DNA of 64,000 nt from Agarophyton chilense. Its lineage: Eukaryota; Rhodophyta; Florideophyceae; Gracilariales; Gracilariaceae. Below the pieces are notes generated by a model. The model searched no databases. It had not been told where the DNA came from and saw only the letters and a program-made list of their open reading frames with translations. Below are positions 1 to 13,149 of this stretch, piece by piece. Position 1 is the stretch's first letter; each line of letters starts with the position of its first letter. The DNA is taken from positions 744,001 through 808,000 of the forward strand of contig JARGXX010000109.1 of assembly GCA_030374765.1 (NCBI GenBank), given 5' to 3'. The translations under genes were made by a program, and so were the position numbers.

Positions 1-2059
1 GGTTCTGAACGACTGGGGCTCTAGATAGACATCTGGGGCTGTAGTTAAGCCATTCTTTTACTCTCCAGTAATTCCCGGCTGGTACTCGGGTTCTATCCTC
101 CTTTGAGAGGGCTTCATAATTCGTGATAACGCGCCTCAATTATTTAGCAGGAAGTGTGCATTCTGGCGACAGAGGATGACGACCGCAAGAAAGGTAGCAT
201 ATCAACGCTTCTCAGCGTGTTGCTGTCATCGTCTGGGATCGGTATGCAACTCAAGTGTCCGCCCATCCGGATTTTCCATTCTTGAACCCTCGCTCTGGGT
301 GAACTTTATATGCAAGATATACTGGGCGTCTGCCCTTCATAGCCATCAAAGCTTCTTCATCCTGTGACTACGAATGAGGTTACTTGTCTGTGGGCACTGA
401 TGAATGCTGATAATCTATCAAGTAGACAGCATCGTGTTGCGACTGGTCATCAAACCTACTGAACTAGGACTCTTGTGAGGCCACAGGATATTCCAGATGT
501 AATACATTGGGAGCGGAGTTCGCTGTTCGTTTACCTCGCCCCTCTGACTTGGATGAACCAATTTTTGTGGTGGGACGCGTAACTCCGCGAGCTCTCACCG
601 CGTCGCTTTCAGCTTTGGCAAACTGAAGCAACTCCAGAAATGAGGTTCTAGCATTCTTCTCTCGAAATCGAGCCACTAAAGACTTGATATTGGGATCTAG
701 CCCATCGATGAACAACATAACCTTGTATTCGGTTGAGTGAACGTTTCCACAGCGAGTGGTGAGTTTGTTAAGACTCGATCTGTATGATGCTTCTTGTTCA
801 CCACGTTCCTCGGTGATATCACGAAGATCCAAGATAGCCTGGCGGATTGCTTTGGACGTCGCATAGTCTCGCAGTAAGTACTGTACTGCATACGTTCCAA
901 ATGGTACACCTCCGTCTGCGGCTGTTAGGGATCCACAAACGTAAAGATATTGATCTGACGCAAAACCTACAAAGAATTATGGCAACGAAACCCAAGCTTG
1001 AGGTTCACTCACTTCTAAGGTATCCGACTCGGCAACAAAACGATTGAGGAACTCGATGACGAGAATGGTGGTTTTGCCACCAAAGAATAGATCTTTCAGT
1101 CCAATCCTAAACCGGTTGATGTGGTCCTTCACTTTACCTGTTTCGCGAAAAGATCGGTTCTTTCCTCTCTTTTGTAGGCGGTAATAACTATAGTCCAGCA
1201 CCTTCTGATATAACGAATTCGTACAAGAAAAAGACTTGAACCGCTTGTACGTAGGGCCTTTCTTCCTTAATAACCAAGAAGAATTGTTCCTCTTCCTTAA
1301 ACGGGAGCTACGATGATCATCACCACAAGAGTCGTCATAAGACGTACCTGACGATTCGAAATCGTCAGAACTGGAGTTCTCATCCTCCGAATCTGACGAA
1401 TTATCACTTATTTCCGGTTTATACTTTCTCTTCTTGCGTCTCTTCAATTTAGTTTTCGATTTTTTCTAGCGATCTTCCCTCAAAAAGGTTTCATTCTCCT
1501 CTATGATGACTGGGGTAGCAGCATTCTGTGCAATCATCGCCGCCTCCAAGCGTTACAAGCGAAGATTCAATCGAATGAGAACTTCTTCTACGTCACGGGT
1601 CAGGCTCGGTGAAGCCTTCGGAGCATTACTATGCCTTTTTATTAACTGGTGTAAGTCCTCTCTCAAAGTTTTCAAATTTACGGAAATTTGTTCCTTCTAT
1701 CCTTGACATGCCAGTAAAACTTGCTCCCGACAAAGGTGCTGGACGTCTTCGGTAATGACTATTATTTGCGATTCTAATCCAATGATCCACACACGGTAGA
1801 AGTTTGACTTAGATCTGAGACGAAGCACCTCAGCGCGTAAATCATCTTCCACCACAGGAATCGTGGCCTTTCGAGTACTACGTCCAGCAGGATCCATAGG
1901 TGCATCTGTTGAAGGCGCAATCGCCAATTCCATGTGTGCAGAGACATCCGAGAGTTCTCTTCCATCAGTTCCAGAGTGAGAGCGGTTCATTGCCTGTCGG
2001 TACAGTCGAACTCTTGCTTCGGTAGAAGAGTTAAACCTCGGTTTTGGGCGTGGGTTCAA
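1..2059 (-). pseudogene. gag of a decayed Ty3/gypsy element (gypsy-1), cut by window edge
   Basis: Reading the minus strand from 2059 towards 1, short frames match in order the gag of the better preserved element at 53.4-55.4 kb. The N-terminal part is 2059-1697. A Ser/Asp-rich then basic middle part (1447-977) shares motifs such as YYRL and VSEPQA against MSEAQA. A capsid part (832-464) shares RCGNV and the IDGLDP against VDGLDP motif. A degenerate zinc-knuckle region (about 200-60) shares CYL and the YEAL motif, but its second Cys reads as Ser. The frames are separated by stops and shifts, so this is not functional. Its pol would lie left of the window. Homology to the second gag is seen directly; the gypsy assignment follows from that relative's linked pol. 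Confidence 0.8.
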
Positions 2060-2300
2060 CGGATCCGGGGCGCCATACTAGACTGGGTTCTAGCTTACGG
2101 CATTCTGAGCAAATCCAAGGTTCGGGGTCTAAACAATTATGGCCTCCAATACTACAACAGCGTAGTCAACTGCTGCAATTTCGTAAGAGCAGGAAGTGTT
2201 CGAAAGGCACTGACGAGATTCTGATTCACTCTTGAGTCTAATATCGGTATCAATTACACGTTCCAGGTGCGAAATATTTCGAGTAGCCAACCACAGTGTT

Positions 2301-2319
2301 TCTAAGTTGGGAGACCACT
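2301..2319 (-). other. primer-binding-site-like motif of gypsy-1
   Basis: On the minus strand this reads AGTGGTCTCCCAACTTAGA, differing at one base from the motif abutting the 5' LTR of the element at 55.6 kb. It begins with the TGG expected to pair with a tRNA CCA end and lies just upstream of the gag N-terminus in transcription order. Confidence 0.6.
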
Positions 2320-2904
2320 CGTAGTATCCGCTCTAACGAAGAGAGCAGACAGTTGCGACGGCGTTCAGACTGCAGATTGGAGTGCTTGTGGAAAAGGGCA
2401 AAAGGGTTGATAGAGCAACAGCACTAGCAAGAGAAGAGGTGAGTCGTAAAGCCCGCTAATTTGAGTGGTTGGTTGACTTCGGACGTTATTGAACAGGCGA
2501 CCACTTGTTGTAGGTTGTCCGGATCTCCTGTTTATAAATCCTGAACAAGGAAGAAGTTAGTTGTGAACCCTTTGTTGTTTCCATTACTTTGGAGTTGGCG
2601 CTCACATCGGTACCATATGTACTGTGCACCGAGGTGAGGGCCACAAATTTGTAGATATAAAAATTGATGAGCTAATAAGCCCTTCTACAGTATAGGGTAG
2701 TCGTAGTTTATGGGCTTCAGTCTACAACGGGTAGACATACCTTTCACGTGGCCATTTACTACATTCACTGTTGCAAGCCAGCTCGCGAGTGAAACATACA
2801 AACTCTGCGGGATTCCGCTCAGAACTAAATCCATTTCGAGATAGCCTTCTATGAGTATCATCGTACCTAGACGAAAAAAAGGATGCATCGTCTCTCTGAA
2901 AGTG
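2320..2904. other. probable decayed LTR of gypsy-1 and spacer, no gene
   Basis: This follows the primer-site motif where the 5' LTR of the minus-strand element should lie. I could not define its far edge, and no partner LTR is inside the window. No reading frame here looks like a real protein. Confidence 0.35.
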
Positions 2905-5010
2905 TCGAATACTACACAATCTGCTTGGGCCTCACCAGTAGTCCTGGTTCCGAACCCGATGATTTTTGAGATTTCGTATCGATTATTGAAAACTGAATGC
3001 AGTTACTGTTAGAGATGCATAACCGTTGCCCCGAATTGACGAATGTCTTAAGAGTTTTAGAGAAGCAAACTTTCTCACCACGTCAGACAACATCTCTGAA
3101 TATTGGCAGTAGCCCGAAGCGAAAAAAGACATGATAGGACTGCATCTGCAAGTCAGGCCGATCTCTATCGTTTCTAAAAGGATTCCATTTGGCTTAAAAA
3201 GTGCACTAGCTATTTTCGAGTGTGCTCTGGACATTTTGCTCTCACGATATAACAAAAACACTTCTTTAGTCTATTTGGACGATGTGATGATCTTCTCATA
3301 AAATGTAGAAAGTGATTTAAGAGATCTAGAGGAAACGATCAAAGCACTGCAAAATACAGAGATCACCTTGAAGTTCAAGAAGTGCGAGTGGTTCGCTGGC
3401 ACCGTAAAGTACTTGGGACACACGATCAATGCTGGAAAGCTCTCGCCATTCAGGAATCCCACCAGCGGCTCTGCGCGCGGTGTAACCTCAGTCGACTAAG
3501 AATCTTTTACGTTATTGACTCGGCTTATGCGACGTCTACCGACGGTTTATGCTGCAATACTCGCATATAATTGCACCGCTCAACGTTAATTTGCGTTATG
3601 GACAACAAGCACGGCTGGAACAGTTTAGAACAGCTTACTGGGAAGCATTCACTACGCTGAAGCCCAAAATTATTGCAGCCCCAGTGTTGGGGTTGCAAGT
3701 CTTCTACTTACCGAACTCAATGTATATCGACTCTAGCGAGTACGAAGTTGGGTGTGTGCTTTTTCAAAACAAACTCTGAGGGTGAACGCGAACACATTGG
3801 TTGCTGGTCAAGGACGCTGGACACAGTTTTCAAGTAGTATTCAGTTTCAGAAAAAAAAGACTTGCAGTTGTTTGGGCTCTAGCTCCTTTAAGACCGTATC
3901 TCCAATGAGAACATTTTACTTTCAACAAATAATATTCGTCTCTACGATGGTTAATGTCAACCACAGATCCACCCGATCGTCTCACAAGATAGCGCTTACA
4001 GTTTTTTTAAATCGATTTCGAAATGAATTACAAAAAGGCCAATGTTCAAGCCGGCACGCCATCGTTACTTTAAAAAAAAGGAAAAGCCCAAGAAAAAATC
4101 AATGAAGAGATACCTCGCTTTTCATGGACATCTTTTCATATATCTCTGAAGAAGAGAAACAAAGAACGCTTGGTGAGTATTCGGATGCAGACCCGTTTCT
4201 CGTTATGGCTCATACTGAGCCTTCAGGTCAATTCGTGCAAATCTCGTGCTCTGAGCTCCTCAATGAGAAGCACAATGACACGTTTTGTGCGTAGATACGC
4301 TATCGTCTTAACGGGGGGCGGGGGAAGATCTCTCTTTCTAACTCCACTCACGAAGAATAATGTTGAGACATGTCGAAATTCATGAGCAAGTCGTGATTCG
4401 GCACGTTTCGAAAATTCGAGTCCTACTTGCGGCGCACTACAGCAGCCTTTCTGGTCATTTTGAAGTTCAGAAGTTGTTTATGACTCAAAGAAGATATTTT
4501 TTGCCCTTTCTTGTCCGTGGACTGCAGTGCTGCAGTAGAGTTGTGTACGATATTTGAGAAGAATTGCGTGAAGCTTTACAAAAAGCGGAAACCCGTGATT
4601 ATGTTCCCAGCAAAAGCGCCTCCATAATACGTCAGTATTGACATCCTAAGAGAATTGAATCGCTCAAAACGAGGCTATCGCTACCTGTTGGTAACCCCCG
4701 ATCGCCTACGGAAGCTAGTGTAGAATGTGCCGCTGAAGCATAGCAGAGCAGCTTCATTCGCATAGTCTTTCACCGAATACTGGGTTTTCGTGTATGGATC
4801 GCCAGAAGTTCTATTCTCAGATAATGGGAAGCAATTCGTTGCGAGGTTCTTTCAGAATGTTTTCTGCATTATGCGCATGCGATACTTGTTTCACTCGACC
4901 TATCATCTGCAATTTAACGGTCAGGAGGAGCATTTCAACCGCATGCTGATAGCAGCATTACGGCACTAGATCTAAAACCGAATTACAATCTGCAATCAGG
5001 AAAAATAGTT
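2905..5010 (+). pseudogene. decayed gypsy pol: RT, RNase H, integrase (gypsy-D copy A)
   Basis: Reading across stops and frameshifts on the plus strand shows pol domains in the usual order. Reverse transcriptase pieces lie at about 2905-3460: an SPVVLVPNP-like block, GYWQ, IPFGL, the YLDDV catalytic motif near 3270-3290 and YLGH near 3410. RNase H pieces lie at about 3640-3950, with APVLGL, a YIDSSEYEVGCVLF block and EHIGCWSR. Integrase core pieces lie at about 4360-5010: a SIDIL Asp block, a FSDNGKQF Asp block near 4810-4835 and a GQEEHFNR Glu block. Many stops and indels interrupt every domain, so it cannot be expressed as pol. The same remnant, 5'-truncated, occurs at 26262-27960. Domain order marks it as Ty3/gypsy rather than copia. 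Confidence 0.8.
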
Positions 5011-8000
5011 TAGACTTTGGGCCCATGTAATGGGAGACGAGTTTATGCGAAAACGCGCCATTGCTGCTTCACAATGAAATGTCAAAGGAAGCACCACTCG
5101 TCATTGCACCGATATCGGCTGCCCTCCTTCACTGGAAAGAAGACGAAGACGAGGTATCGCCTTTTGCGGTGGTGTAAGAACCTTCGTTGGGAGCGTTTAA
5201 AGTCCAAAAACATTGGGCTACGACGCCCAACAGTCGACAAAATGACCGCTCTGTGGAGTAACAGGGAAATGTATAACTGATGTCGCAGGAAACAAAAGTC
5301 GAGATCGACTCGAACGCAGCCGTTCAAAGTGGTAAACCACTTTTCTCAGACGACATCAGTTTTGATCCACGTACTTTAAAACCACGTGTAGACCATCAAC
5401 CAAATCTGCGCAGGGACAACGTTTCCAGCCAACAGCGAGCAGAGTCAAATAAATCGAGGAAAGTGTCTCCTTGAATGAAGTTAAAGAGTATAACGAAATT
5501 TACCTCTACCGAACCTTGAAAACCGAACAGCTTTTCCGCTGAAAAGGATTATCAACGAGTGAGTGCACTTCCTTTGAAAGAAAAACGACAGTTATCAGAA
5601 AAGAGAACGCTCAGGTGTATTGAGACGGCTAGTACCCAGACGCTTACGTCAACATTTCGGCGTTTCAAACTTGTTAGCAAAAGTCTCGCGACAACAGGGA
5701 ATGCATACCAAAATAGCCAGAACTATGTTATGGATCGCATATGTGAGCATTATGAGCATGAAAAAACAAGAGAATTACTGTATCGAATCTGTTAGAATGG
5801 GTTTCCTCCGAGAACAGATACATTGGAAACTATGAATCCTGCTTTCGTTCGCATTTTGTTCAATATCATCATCGCGTATGACTAACACTTTCTATGGAGA
5901 TCGACTTCTCATTATTAGGGCTTATGGGCACATCCCATTTATAAGGATGGTCTCAAAAGGTAGTAAAAACTCTAAGCAGAGAAGAAACAAGAAATGAAGG
6001 AATTGAAACATTGCAAAAACGCAGATACATGCATTTTACTCAATTTCACGTACCTTCAACGATAATAAGCTCTAGAATCCAGGAGAAGAAATGAAGAACT
6101 CTGAAAGCGAGAAAATATGAAGTATGGAAAACAAGAAAAAAGTGTGGAATACATAAAAGCTGCGTTCGGCGTAAAGCTCAGAACAAGTGATGGTATAAAT
6201 GTTGCTTTTTGTTGCATTTGTGACGTTTGCCGAGCTCGATAGACATCATATACTAAATCAGACGGCTTGTTGAAGCCCTATTGTCCGAAGGAAACCTGGG
6301 GGCACGGCTTAGCCAACAAGGTTACGGGTTTCAACATTTATCGTTAACCTTAGTATGTAGAAAAGTAGCTAGTACTATAACACCAAAAGACTAGGTGTGA
6401 TAAAAAGAAGTTGAGAGAACGATGAGTATCTAGAACGCTGGTTGCCATACCTATCGAGCACATGTTTTGCGTATCATGTGTTATTCGCTTAGCGGGGAAA
6501 AGATGTATTATTCTACTATTTAGACGTTCTAATGGTGTTTTAGTCGCAAAATGTCGAGTGGATTTCAGTTTTGAATGGTATGATAAGCGCAATGGTATGT
6601 AGCGGTGCTTTGCACAGAATTGCAGGAGGTGGGATTCGTTTAGTGTAGAGGTTGTGTCACGCGTCGACTGACTTTTAACGGCTCGAACGTATTTGAAACA
6701 AATTATAGAGTGAGGCCATATTTGCGATGATACATTCAGTAGAGGTCTACGTGTCCGGTTTTACTTCCCTTTATAGCTTAAAGCTATTAAGGACCATAAC
6801 CGTACAGTACTTCAACCAAATTGCTGACAACTGTGTACGTTTTACATATTTTTTGAGATTGTACTCATGTACACAGTATATAAGGTACCAAAAGTGCACT
6901 TCGACTTTCTAGTAAGGGAGATAACATTTTTATCATGACTTTTCTGTTCTTTGCATAGTACTTCTTAACAGAAGATCTGGATTTGTTATAATATAGTGTT
7001 AGCCCATAACTATTTCTTGAGCTGGCTCTTGTAACACGTCCTACCCGCCTTATAGAGTTTAATGTTCACCCTAACCAGCGAGTAGTGGCCTTACAACACA
7101 CTTCCAGGTCTCTGGTGATGTATCTCTTCCACCTCATTTCCCTTCGCCGCAAGCACCACACAAAGTTGCGCTGATGTTCTGGAGACTGTGACGAACATTT
7201 GTGATCTTGAAGTAGATGAAGCCAAAAGTGTCTTTGAAAACTTTGGAGTAATGTTAAAAGGCAGTGCAGGACGGAGATACCCTGTTTGATGAGTGTTTAG
7301 GAGTGGTCGGGATCTTTGAAGAAGTTGATGAATTCGCGGGTCTGATTTTTGCCGAGCTTTTTGGAAATGAATGACATGTTAGAGACGGTGTTATGGAGCT
7401 TGAGAGGTGAGCGAGTGCTACGGGAAGGGAAGCAAAGATAGGCGTGGAGAACGTCGGCAGTGTATGCGGAGGATATGGAGATAGCAAGGTGGATGGAATG
7501 GTAGCCGTTGTCTTTTACCAGAGAAAAGTTGTCGGAAAGGCAGTTTGAGATGTAGACAAAGCGGGAGTGTGCAATCTGTGCGCGTGGGGGCTTGGTACGC
7601 GGTGAGAATTTAGTGCCATCGTTGGGGGTGTTGGCGAGGAAAAGCCTCGAGAAGTGCGGTAGTGACACCGGCGCTGGTTTTGGAGAAGGGAGGTGTAGCC
7701 TTTTGTTTGGAAGGATCACCTTGGGAATCCACAAGGCTGCCTGGCGTGGAACATGGCTGCGCCCGATCTTGGAATACTAGTTGGGGAGGTGAAAAAGACA
7801 TTGGGGGAGGTATAAGGGGGCCCATATCTCATTATTGCATTGATTTTTTTCATGTCACCCCTGAAATGTTTTTTTGCGCTGGGTTTGTCTTGTGAGAGAA
7901 AGATCCCGAACACTATCGTTGTGTTTTCCATCTCTATGCATTGCGCTAGATACGATAGTATTCTGCAACGACCACTTCAAATACCACTGAATGTTTGCGT

Positions 8001-8519
8001 TTTTCAACGTAAAGGTCGAGAATGCAGCCATCTGTGTCTTCGACTAGTACACTGCTTTCGGGAAACCAGACGGTCTGTTGTCTGACAAACCCCTTTATGG
8101 CTGCATCAAAACTGTACCTCTTGTCTGCCAGGGTCTAAAGACGCCGCAATACTTAACGCTGCCCTATTCTTCGAAAAACTAAGGTGACCTGGAATGGATA
8201 TGTAAAGAAAGAAGATGATTCGATTTTTTCAATCAGTCATCTAAGATTTGCAACTCTATGTGAAGGAATGGCCTGATTTGTTGGTGCTGGTTTAGAGTGC
8301 ACTAACCACGGTTTCTGTTTTGTACGACTGAAACATCGCGCCGATAAAGTCATTCCAAGGTATGGATCCCATAGCACCGATCGGCATATTTCTGCATATA
8401 GAAACGGCTAAGCCTCTTACAGTTTCCAAAGTGGATCATAAGCGCATGCTCAACCTGCAGGCACTCGAGCAACTTTTTGCCGAATTGCACCAGCTCGTTA
8501 AAGATTCTTTACAGAAAAA
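5011..8519. other. long repeat stretch without a recognisable gene (unit A)
   Basis: The stretch has a diverged counterpart in unit B (27961-36480, interrupted by a copia element). Short frames such as 5280-5474 and 5559-5795 follow the integrase remnant and may be decayed pol or an accessory region. A minus-strand frame at 7297-7734 has a matching but frameshifted counterpart at 30259-30929, showing no intact protein in both copies. I see no known domain, LTR pair or RNA gene. Confidence 0.5.
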
Positions 8520-8525
8520 TCGAGG

Positions 8526-8985
8526 ATGCTCCCACTGAGTGGCATACACCGGCACACAACCAAACCTTACAAAAATGCACTTCTCGTCGTCCGGGACAAT
8601 TTTTTCGCAGAAAAGAAGCGCTGCTTACGCTGGCGTAGACTAAGATGGATTGTCAGGGCGCAAAGCGACTTCATCTATCAAGTCAACTATATTTGTAATG
8701 GTCCTTTTGAAGACATATATGGCACACGTCTGAAGTTTGTCCGTGACTAGGACATGAACATTTGGGTCATAATGTCGCATACAACAACATCTGAAACCGG
8801 TATGGTCGTCGCCACTCGACTGATGCGCTTAGAAAACACCGAAGACGGTGAAATATTCGTTTTAGTTTGCTAGAAAGAACCACCACACTCGATAGACACG
8901 CTAGAGGTACTGACGCGAGTTTAGGATCACGTGCCGCATATGCTGCTACGTCTGCTTCAGTGCAGAAACACGACTTTACCTTTAG
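8526..8985 (+). pseudogene. C-terminal pol tail with chromodomain-like remnant (gypsy-D, copy A)
   Basis: A frame at 8526-8750 ends with a YGTRLKFVRD segment, resembling the segment that follows the integrase in many gypsy elements (H/T-RLKF). In the same frame beyond one stop, the next 70 codons resemble a chromodomain-like fold that ends pol in this lineage, with stops at positions where Trp is usual (for example after FVLVC), then DHVPHMLLRLL. It lies 3.5 kb downstream of the integrase core remnant, so the element has been interrupted. The unit B counterpart is 36483-36945. Confidence 0.5.
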
Positions 8986-9878
8986 CGGATAAAACTCAAC
9001 TCGCACTTGGGCTCCAGAAGAGGGGTTTTAGCCAGACGAGCCGGGAGCTAACAATTTCCGTATGGTTCGTGACACTTCTGAGTATTGGCAAGAATAATCC
9101 GCTGCCGTTGCAGGCCGCCGCCGTAGAGCTTATTTTGACAAGCCAATAGACGGTAAAGCCCACAGGCGGTATAGCCTCCCGAGCATCGAAAAACATCGCC
9201 AAGCCGGTTCGGTCTTTTCTTTTGACAACATCGGACTACAGAAGGATTGAATGTATGATTTTTTTATTATTCTTATCAGTTTTCATAAGCAATATCGATA
9301 CTTCTCTGCTCGATGTAATTCTGTTCAACGTTCTCTTTCTTTTTGAATATGAAATATATGTTAAAAATGGAAGTATGAGACTCTGTGAGATCCATAGGCA
9401 AAGAACGATTTATGTCACAGTAAAGCAAAACAACGAGAAAAAAACTCGTCAAGCTAAAGACGTTGTCCAGGATCCGCCCTTCCCAAATGCTGGTCGATAA
9501 ACGGTTTTTGAGAGAGATCCAAAATGGTTTTTTGTTGTTGAATTAAATCATAACCTTGTCATATTCTTGAAGCTATTTTCTCTATTGTGAAAGAGTGCGA
9601 TGTCATCTGGACCCAGCCATGGCGCGCCATGTCAGCTTTCTTTTTCATACTTGCGTCGTTTTCGACTGCATTGATTTGCGGAATCTCCGATGTACAACAG
9701 CCTCCTCGCCCTATTTCGCTTCATAATTAGGGCTGAGACGATGAAACTGCAGTCAACACTGCCCTTAAAGTAAGTATTCTTTACGATAAAACAATCCTTC
9801 GCCATCGATTACTGCGCTTTGTCTCTATCTTTTTCTACGACATATCAAACCACCATCTGTACAACCCTAGCCACCACA

Positions 9879-10427
9879 ATGAATCCTCAGCTTGGCGCTG
9901 CGATTGATCCTAATCTCTACGAAGACGGCGTTCAGTTATATATAGCCTTCAAGGAGAACTTTGAACGCCCTGACAACCTTCCTTTTTCCATAAACTACAC
10001 GACAGCCAGAATTTCCAAAAGTCTCTCCAGAATTGCGCTGTTACATCTCAACGAGGCTCGTAGAGCATTTCACAGTTCTCTTCCAACCCTTCACTGGAGT
10101 CGCGATCTTCACTACTTGGCTGAGCGCGCTGCTTTTGGTCTGATCGGCACCACATCCATGCATCCACGCATCCGTAATCATTATTTGAGAGCGTCGTCCA
10201 TTTACGTCAAGTGTAACTACCCAAGCGTTGTCTCACGCCAAGTGATGCGGGTGGCTTTGGATGCTGGAACCGCCTATGATATTGACCTAGAGAGCGTATA
10301 CTTCAGAAACTCTTTTGGCCGCCGGAGGCGATGCTCGAGAGCCGGAATTGCGGTTGCCATTCTCAATGAAGCTGTTTTTGTTACTATTGTTGTTGGTCCT
10401 GATGAAGAACAAGATAGGCGTCGCTGA
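9879..10427 (+). CDS. CAP-superfamily-like protein (tentative)
   Basis: Uninterrupted 182-codon frame from the ATG at 9879; the frame is open upstream to 9819, but only through a TTG. The central part (about residues 50-85) reads as a helix LNEARRAF followed by LHWSRDLHYLAERAA, which resembles the first helices of CAP/SCP domains (LN..R......L.W...L...A). The C-terminal part (AGIAVAILNEAVFVTIVVG) resembles the closing beta strands of bacterial-type CAP domains. The usual His and Glu residues are not clear, so the assignment is weak. No obvious signal peptide is seen. The gene lies in a 1.33-kb segment (9243-10568) absent from unit B. It could instead be an unrelated hypothetical protein. Confidence 0.45.
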   Translation: MNPQLGAAIDPNLYEDGVQLYIAFKENFERPDNLPFSINYTTARISKSLSRIALLHLNEARRAFHSSLPTLHWSRDLHYLAERAAFGLIGTTSMHPRIRNHYLRASSIYVKCNYPSVVSRQVMRVALDAGTAYDIDLESVYFRNSFGRRRRCSRAGIAVAILNEAVFVTIVVGPDEEQDRRR

Positions 10428-10568
10428 TACCGGGACAGATTCACCATTTTGTATTCCAGTTCCAGATATTAGTACTAATCATATAATCTCCGTAGTTTAG
10501 ATATCGTGAGTAAATTTGAGATTAAAGCTTAGCATTTCTTCCAAAGAAACAAGTAGGCCTCCGTTTGG

Positions 10569-13149
10569 TTTATTTTGTGAGAAAACGATATAAAACCCAA
10601 AAAAGAATCAGTCTTCGAGAAGTGATTAGCTGATATCTCTGAAAACGCCAAAGATTCCATTAGAGATGGTCCGTATTCGTTTTGTCCTCCTGCGAGAGCT
10701 TACCACAGCAAATAAGACGAAAAAGTGTTCGAGCCCACGTATTAATGATAGGTCTATGTACCAAATTATATTCAAAGATATGCACTCGAACATTATCACA
10801 CAAATGGGAGAAAGAGAACAAATGCTGTTTGTAGTAGAACTAATTTTTCAGCTGAAAAGAATATTAACGTTCTATGCCTTGTTATCAGAATCAGTCCATT
10901 CAGATAGAACTTACCGGCAGTAGAACTGTAAAGATCCCTGTATGCTAAAAAGCTAGCACTACATAAAGTCTAGAAAAGCAGAGTCCAGCAGAGCTCAGCC
11001 AGACTCAGAGCACGATGTTGGAATTCTTTCTTTTACCCACACGCTTGTGTGACAGTAACACTATTACAACAAGTAAAAACAATGTGTTTGTCATCTTGAA
11101 AAGGTGCCAGGTTAAATATCAGCAAAAAATCGATATACAGAGGACCCCCTGTAACGATGCGTTCCAGACTTTGCAAAGAGCACTTCACTGAGTCTGTGAC
11201 GAAGTTATAAAGACTCTGTGATGTAGAGATAGCATAGACTACAAAACTGTTTGTTACCAAACCGTCTACTAGATTTGCAGGAGTACTGTTTGGCAACAAC
11301 AACTGCCACTACATAGTCCAACGTCTAGCTTACGAGCTTTTACTTTGGTACTTCTGAAAATTTCCAGAAACGCTGGAATTTCACCCGAGGCCGCTGCATC
11401 TGCGCGCATTTGAGCAGGCTCCGTAACACCTTTACAACGCATTTAAATGGCACGTGGGTCAAAACCAGCAACATAGTTGACGCTCATACTTTCTAAAACT
11501 GATATCTGCGCGAAAATTTGAGAAATTTTTATGTCAGTCAAGAAAGCCACACAAAAAGTTTGTGCAAAGATCAAAACACTTTGGGGGTGTTTCTTCAACC
11601 ACCTCCTTTATTCCTGTTGATTCATATGTGCTCCATCGCAGTCGTTTGAAAGTAATCAAGCTTTGAAGAGGTGGATATGGTTGTTTTTGAAATTCTTTCG
11701 TGGTGCATGTCTCTTCTATTCAAACCTAACTTATGTTCCTTCTTTTTGCATTTTATGTATTTCCGTGTTAGTTATTTCTTTGGTGTCTAAAATACTAAAA
11801 TGACACATCGTTTCCAAAAAGCCGACTGGGAGTCAAGTTTGTGTGATAATACTTTTGGTTTGACCAGGCGTCAAGAAACCAGAAGACGCAAACTTGTGTA
11901 GCTCGGCGGGCTTTGGACTGTGAATCATTGCAATAATCCCAGATTTACTAAAGCTCATTTAATCTTGGTAATAACTCTTTGATTTAGGTGAAATGACTTT
12001 GAGGCATATGGACATTTGAATATGTGGTTTTGTTGTAGATGGCGCCGCCGCCTTGCTTTTACTAGTGACCTTGGTGTTAGAAAAGATAAGCGACACGTTT
12101 TGGAATTGAATCACTCTGGCGAAGTGTCTCCACAGATCGCCCTTGCGACAGGCGCGAGTGAACTCAAAACAGCGATGGTGGAGTCGGCACACGAAATAAA
12201 GCACTCCACCCAGCACGGTATGTGTATAACGTGGCGAATACAATGTATAAGAAAGGGCTCCTTACAAGGAAGACGCGGACAAGGAAAAGAGCAGCGCGTG
12301 CGCGACACGTGCAGCTACTGTACCTTCGCACCACTTGGGCTCCGACACAGCGCATGTGTGAAGATTGCATTGCGGATGGGACGAATATTCGACGCTCCGA
12401 GCGCGGCCACGACTACACGCCCAACGCCGACGCGCGATGCCCGAGCAAGGGCGCTCAGCGCCGCGACGCCCCGCCTCGTGACCGCGTTAGGTGCCGCCAG
12501 GCGCCTTGCGCGTGAGCCGCCGTTCCGCCCCATGAGAGCGTAGCCAACCCCGCCAGCCGCCCTCCCCAACAGCTCCGTCCTTACCCCCTCTCACCGGCCG
12601 CTGCTCCTGTACCTTCTGTCCTGCAGCTCCCCTTCCGCCATGGGCGCATTTGCGTACAAAATATAAGCGCACGCCTATCCCTACCTTCTGCTGTGCTGAT
12701 CTCGGGCGACCCCAGCGGAAAGAATTCGGGCATCTTCTTGTTGCGCCGTTCCGCGTTGTCCCCGCGCTTTCTCAACCACGCACTGCATTCGCCAACGCAC
12801 CTGTCCAAACCGCCCAAGCTCATACCACTCAAGTGCGAGAATCGAACTTTTCTGTACCTGCTCAACCGCTGGCCGTGATGCTTTCGTATTCGTCGAATCG
12901 ACACGCTCATGGCACAGGTGCACACGGAGGTTCAAAAGTTACGTCAGTTTATTTCCAGTGCCTCGCTGTTGGATCAACCGACATCCCAAACGCGCCACTA
13001 GCTTGGCGACGTACTTCGACGCCGGTGTAGGCTTTGAAGACATACAGGATGCGTTCATCATGCATGCTGTGGGAGGAAATGTGCAGGGGGGAAAACGACA
13101 CGCTGGAACACCTGTTTGACATGGCGGAGAAGCTACTGAACATACTTCG
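10569..13149. other. long 5' flank of dynamin copy A, no confident gene
   Basis: Several short frames exist on both strands (for example 10666-10923 plus and 11033-11302 minus), but none carries a domain I recognise. Because the two copies are nearly identical, conservation between them says nothing about coding. A CpG-rich segment lies at about 12380-12620. Between 12860 and 13170 all three plus frames show protein-like pieces (for example GFEDIQDAF, then DTLEHLFDMAEKLL), which could be a frameshifted gene remnant. Confidence 0.4.

Noticed and set aside
7297-7734. 145-codon minus frame in unit A
   Set aside because: The counterpart in unit B is split by shifts between 30259 and 30929, and no domain is visible.
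12016-12543. 175-codon plus frame and overlapping frames upstream of dynamin, identical in both units
   Set aside because: Identity reflects the near-identical block, not selection. The frame runs through CpG-rich DNA open in several frames and has no recognisable domain.
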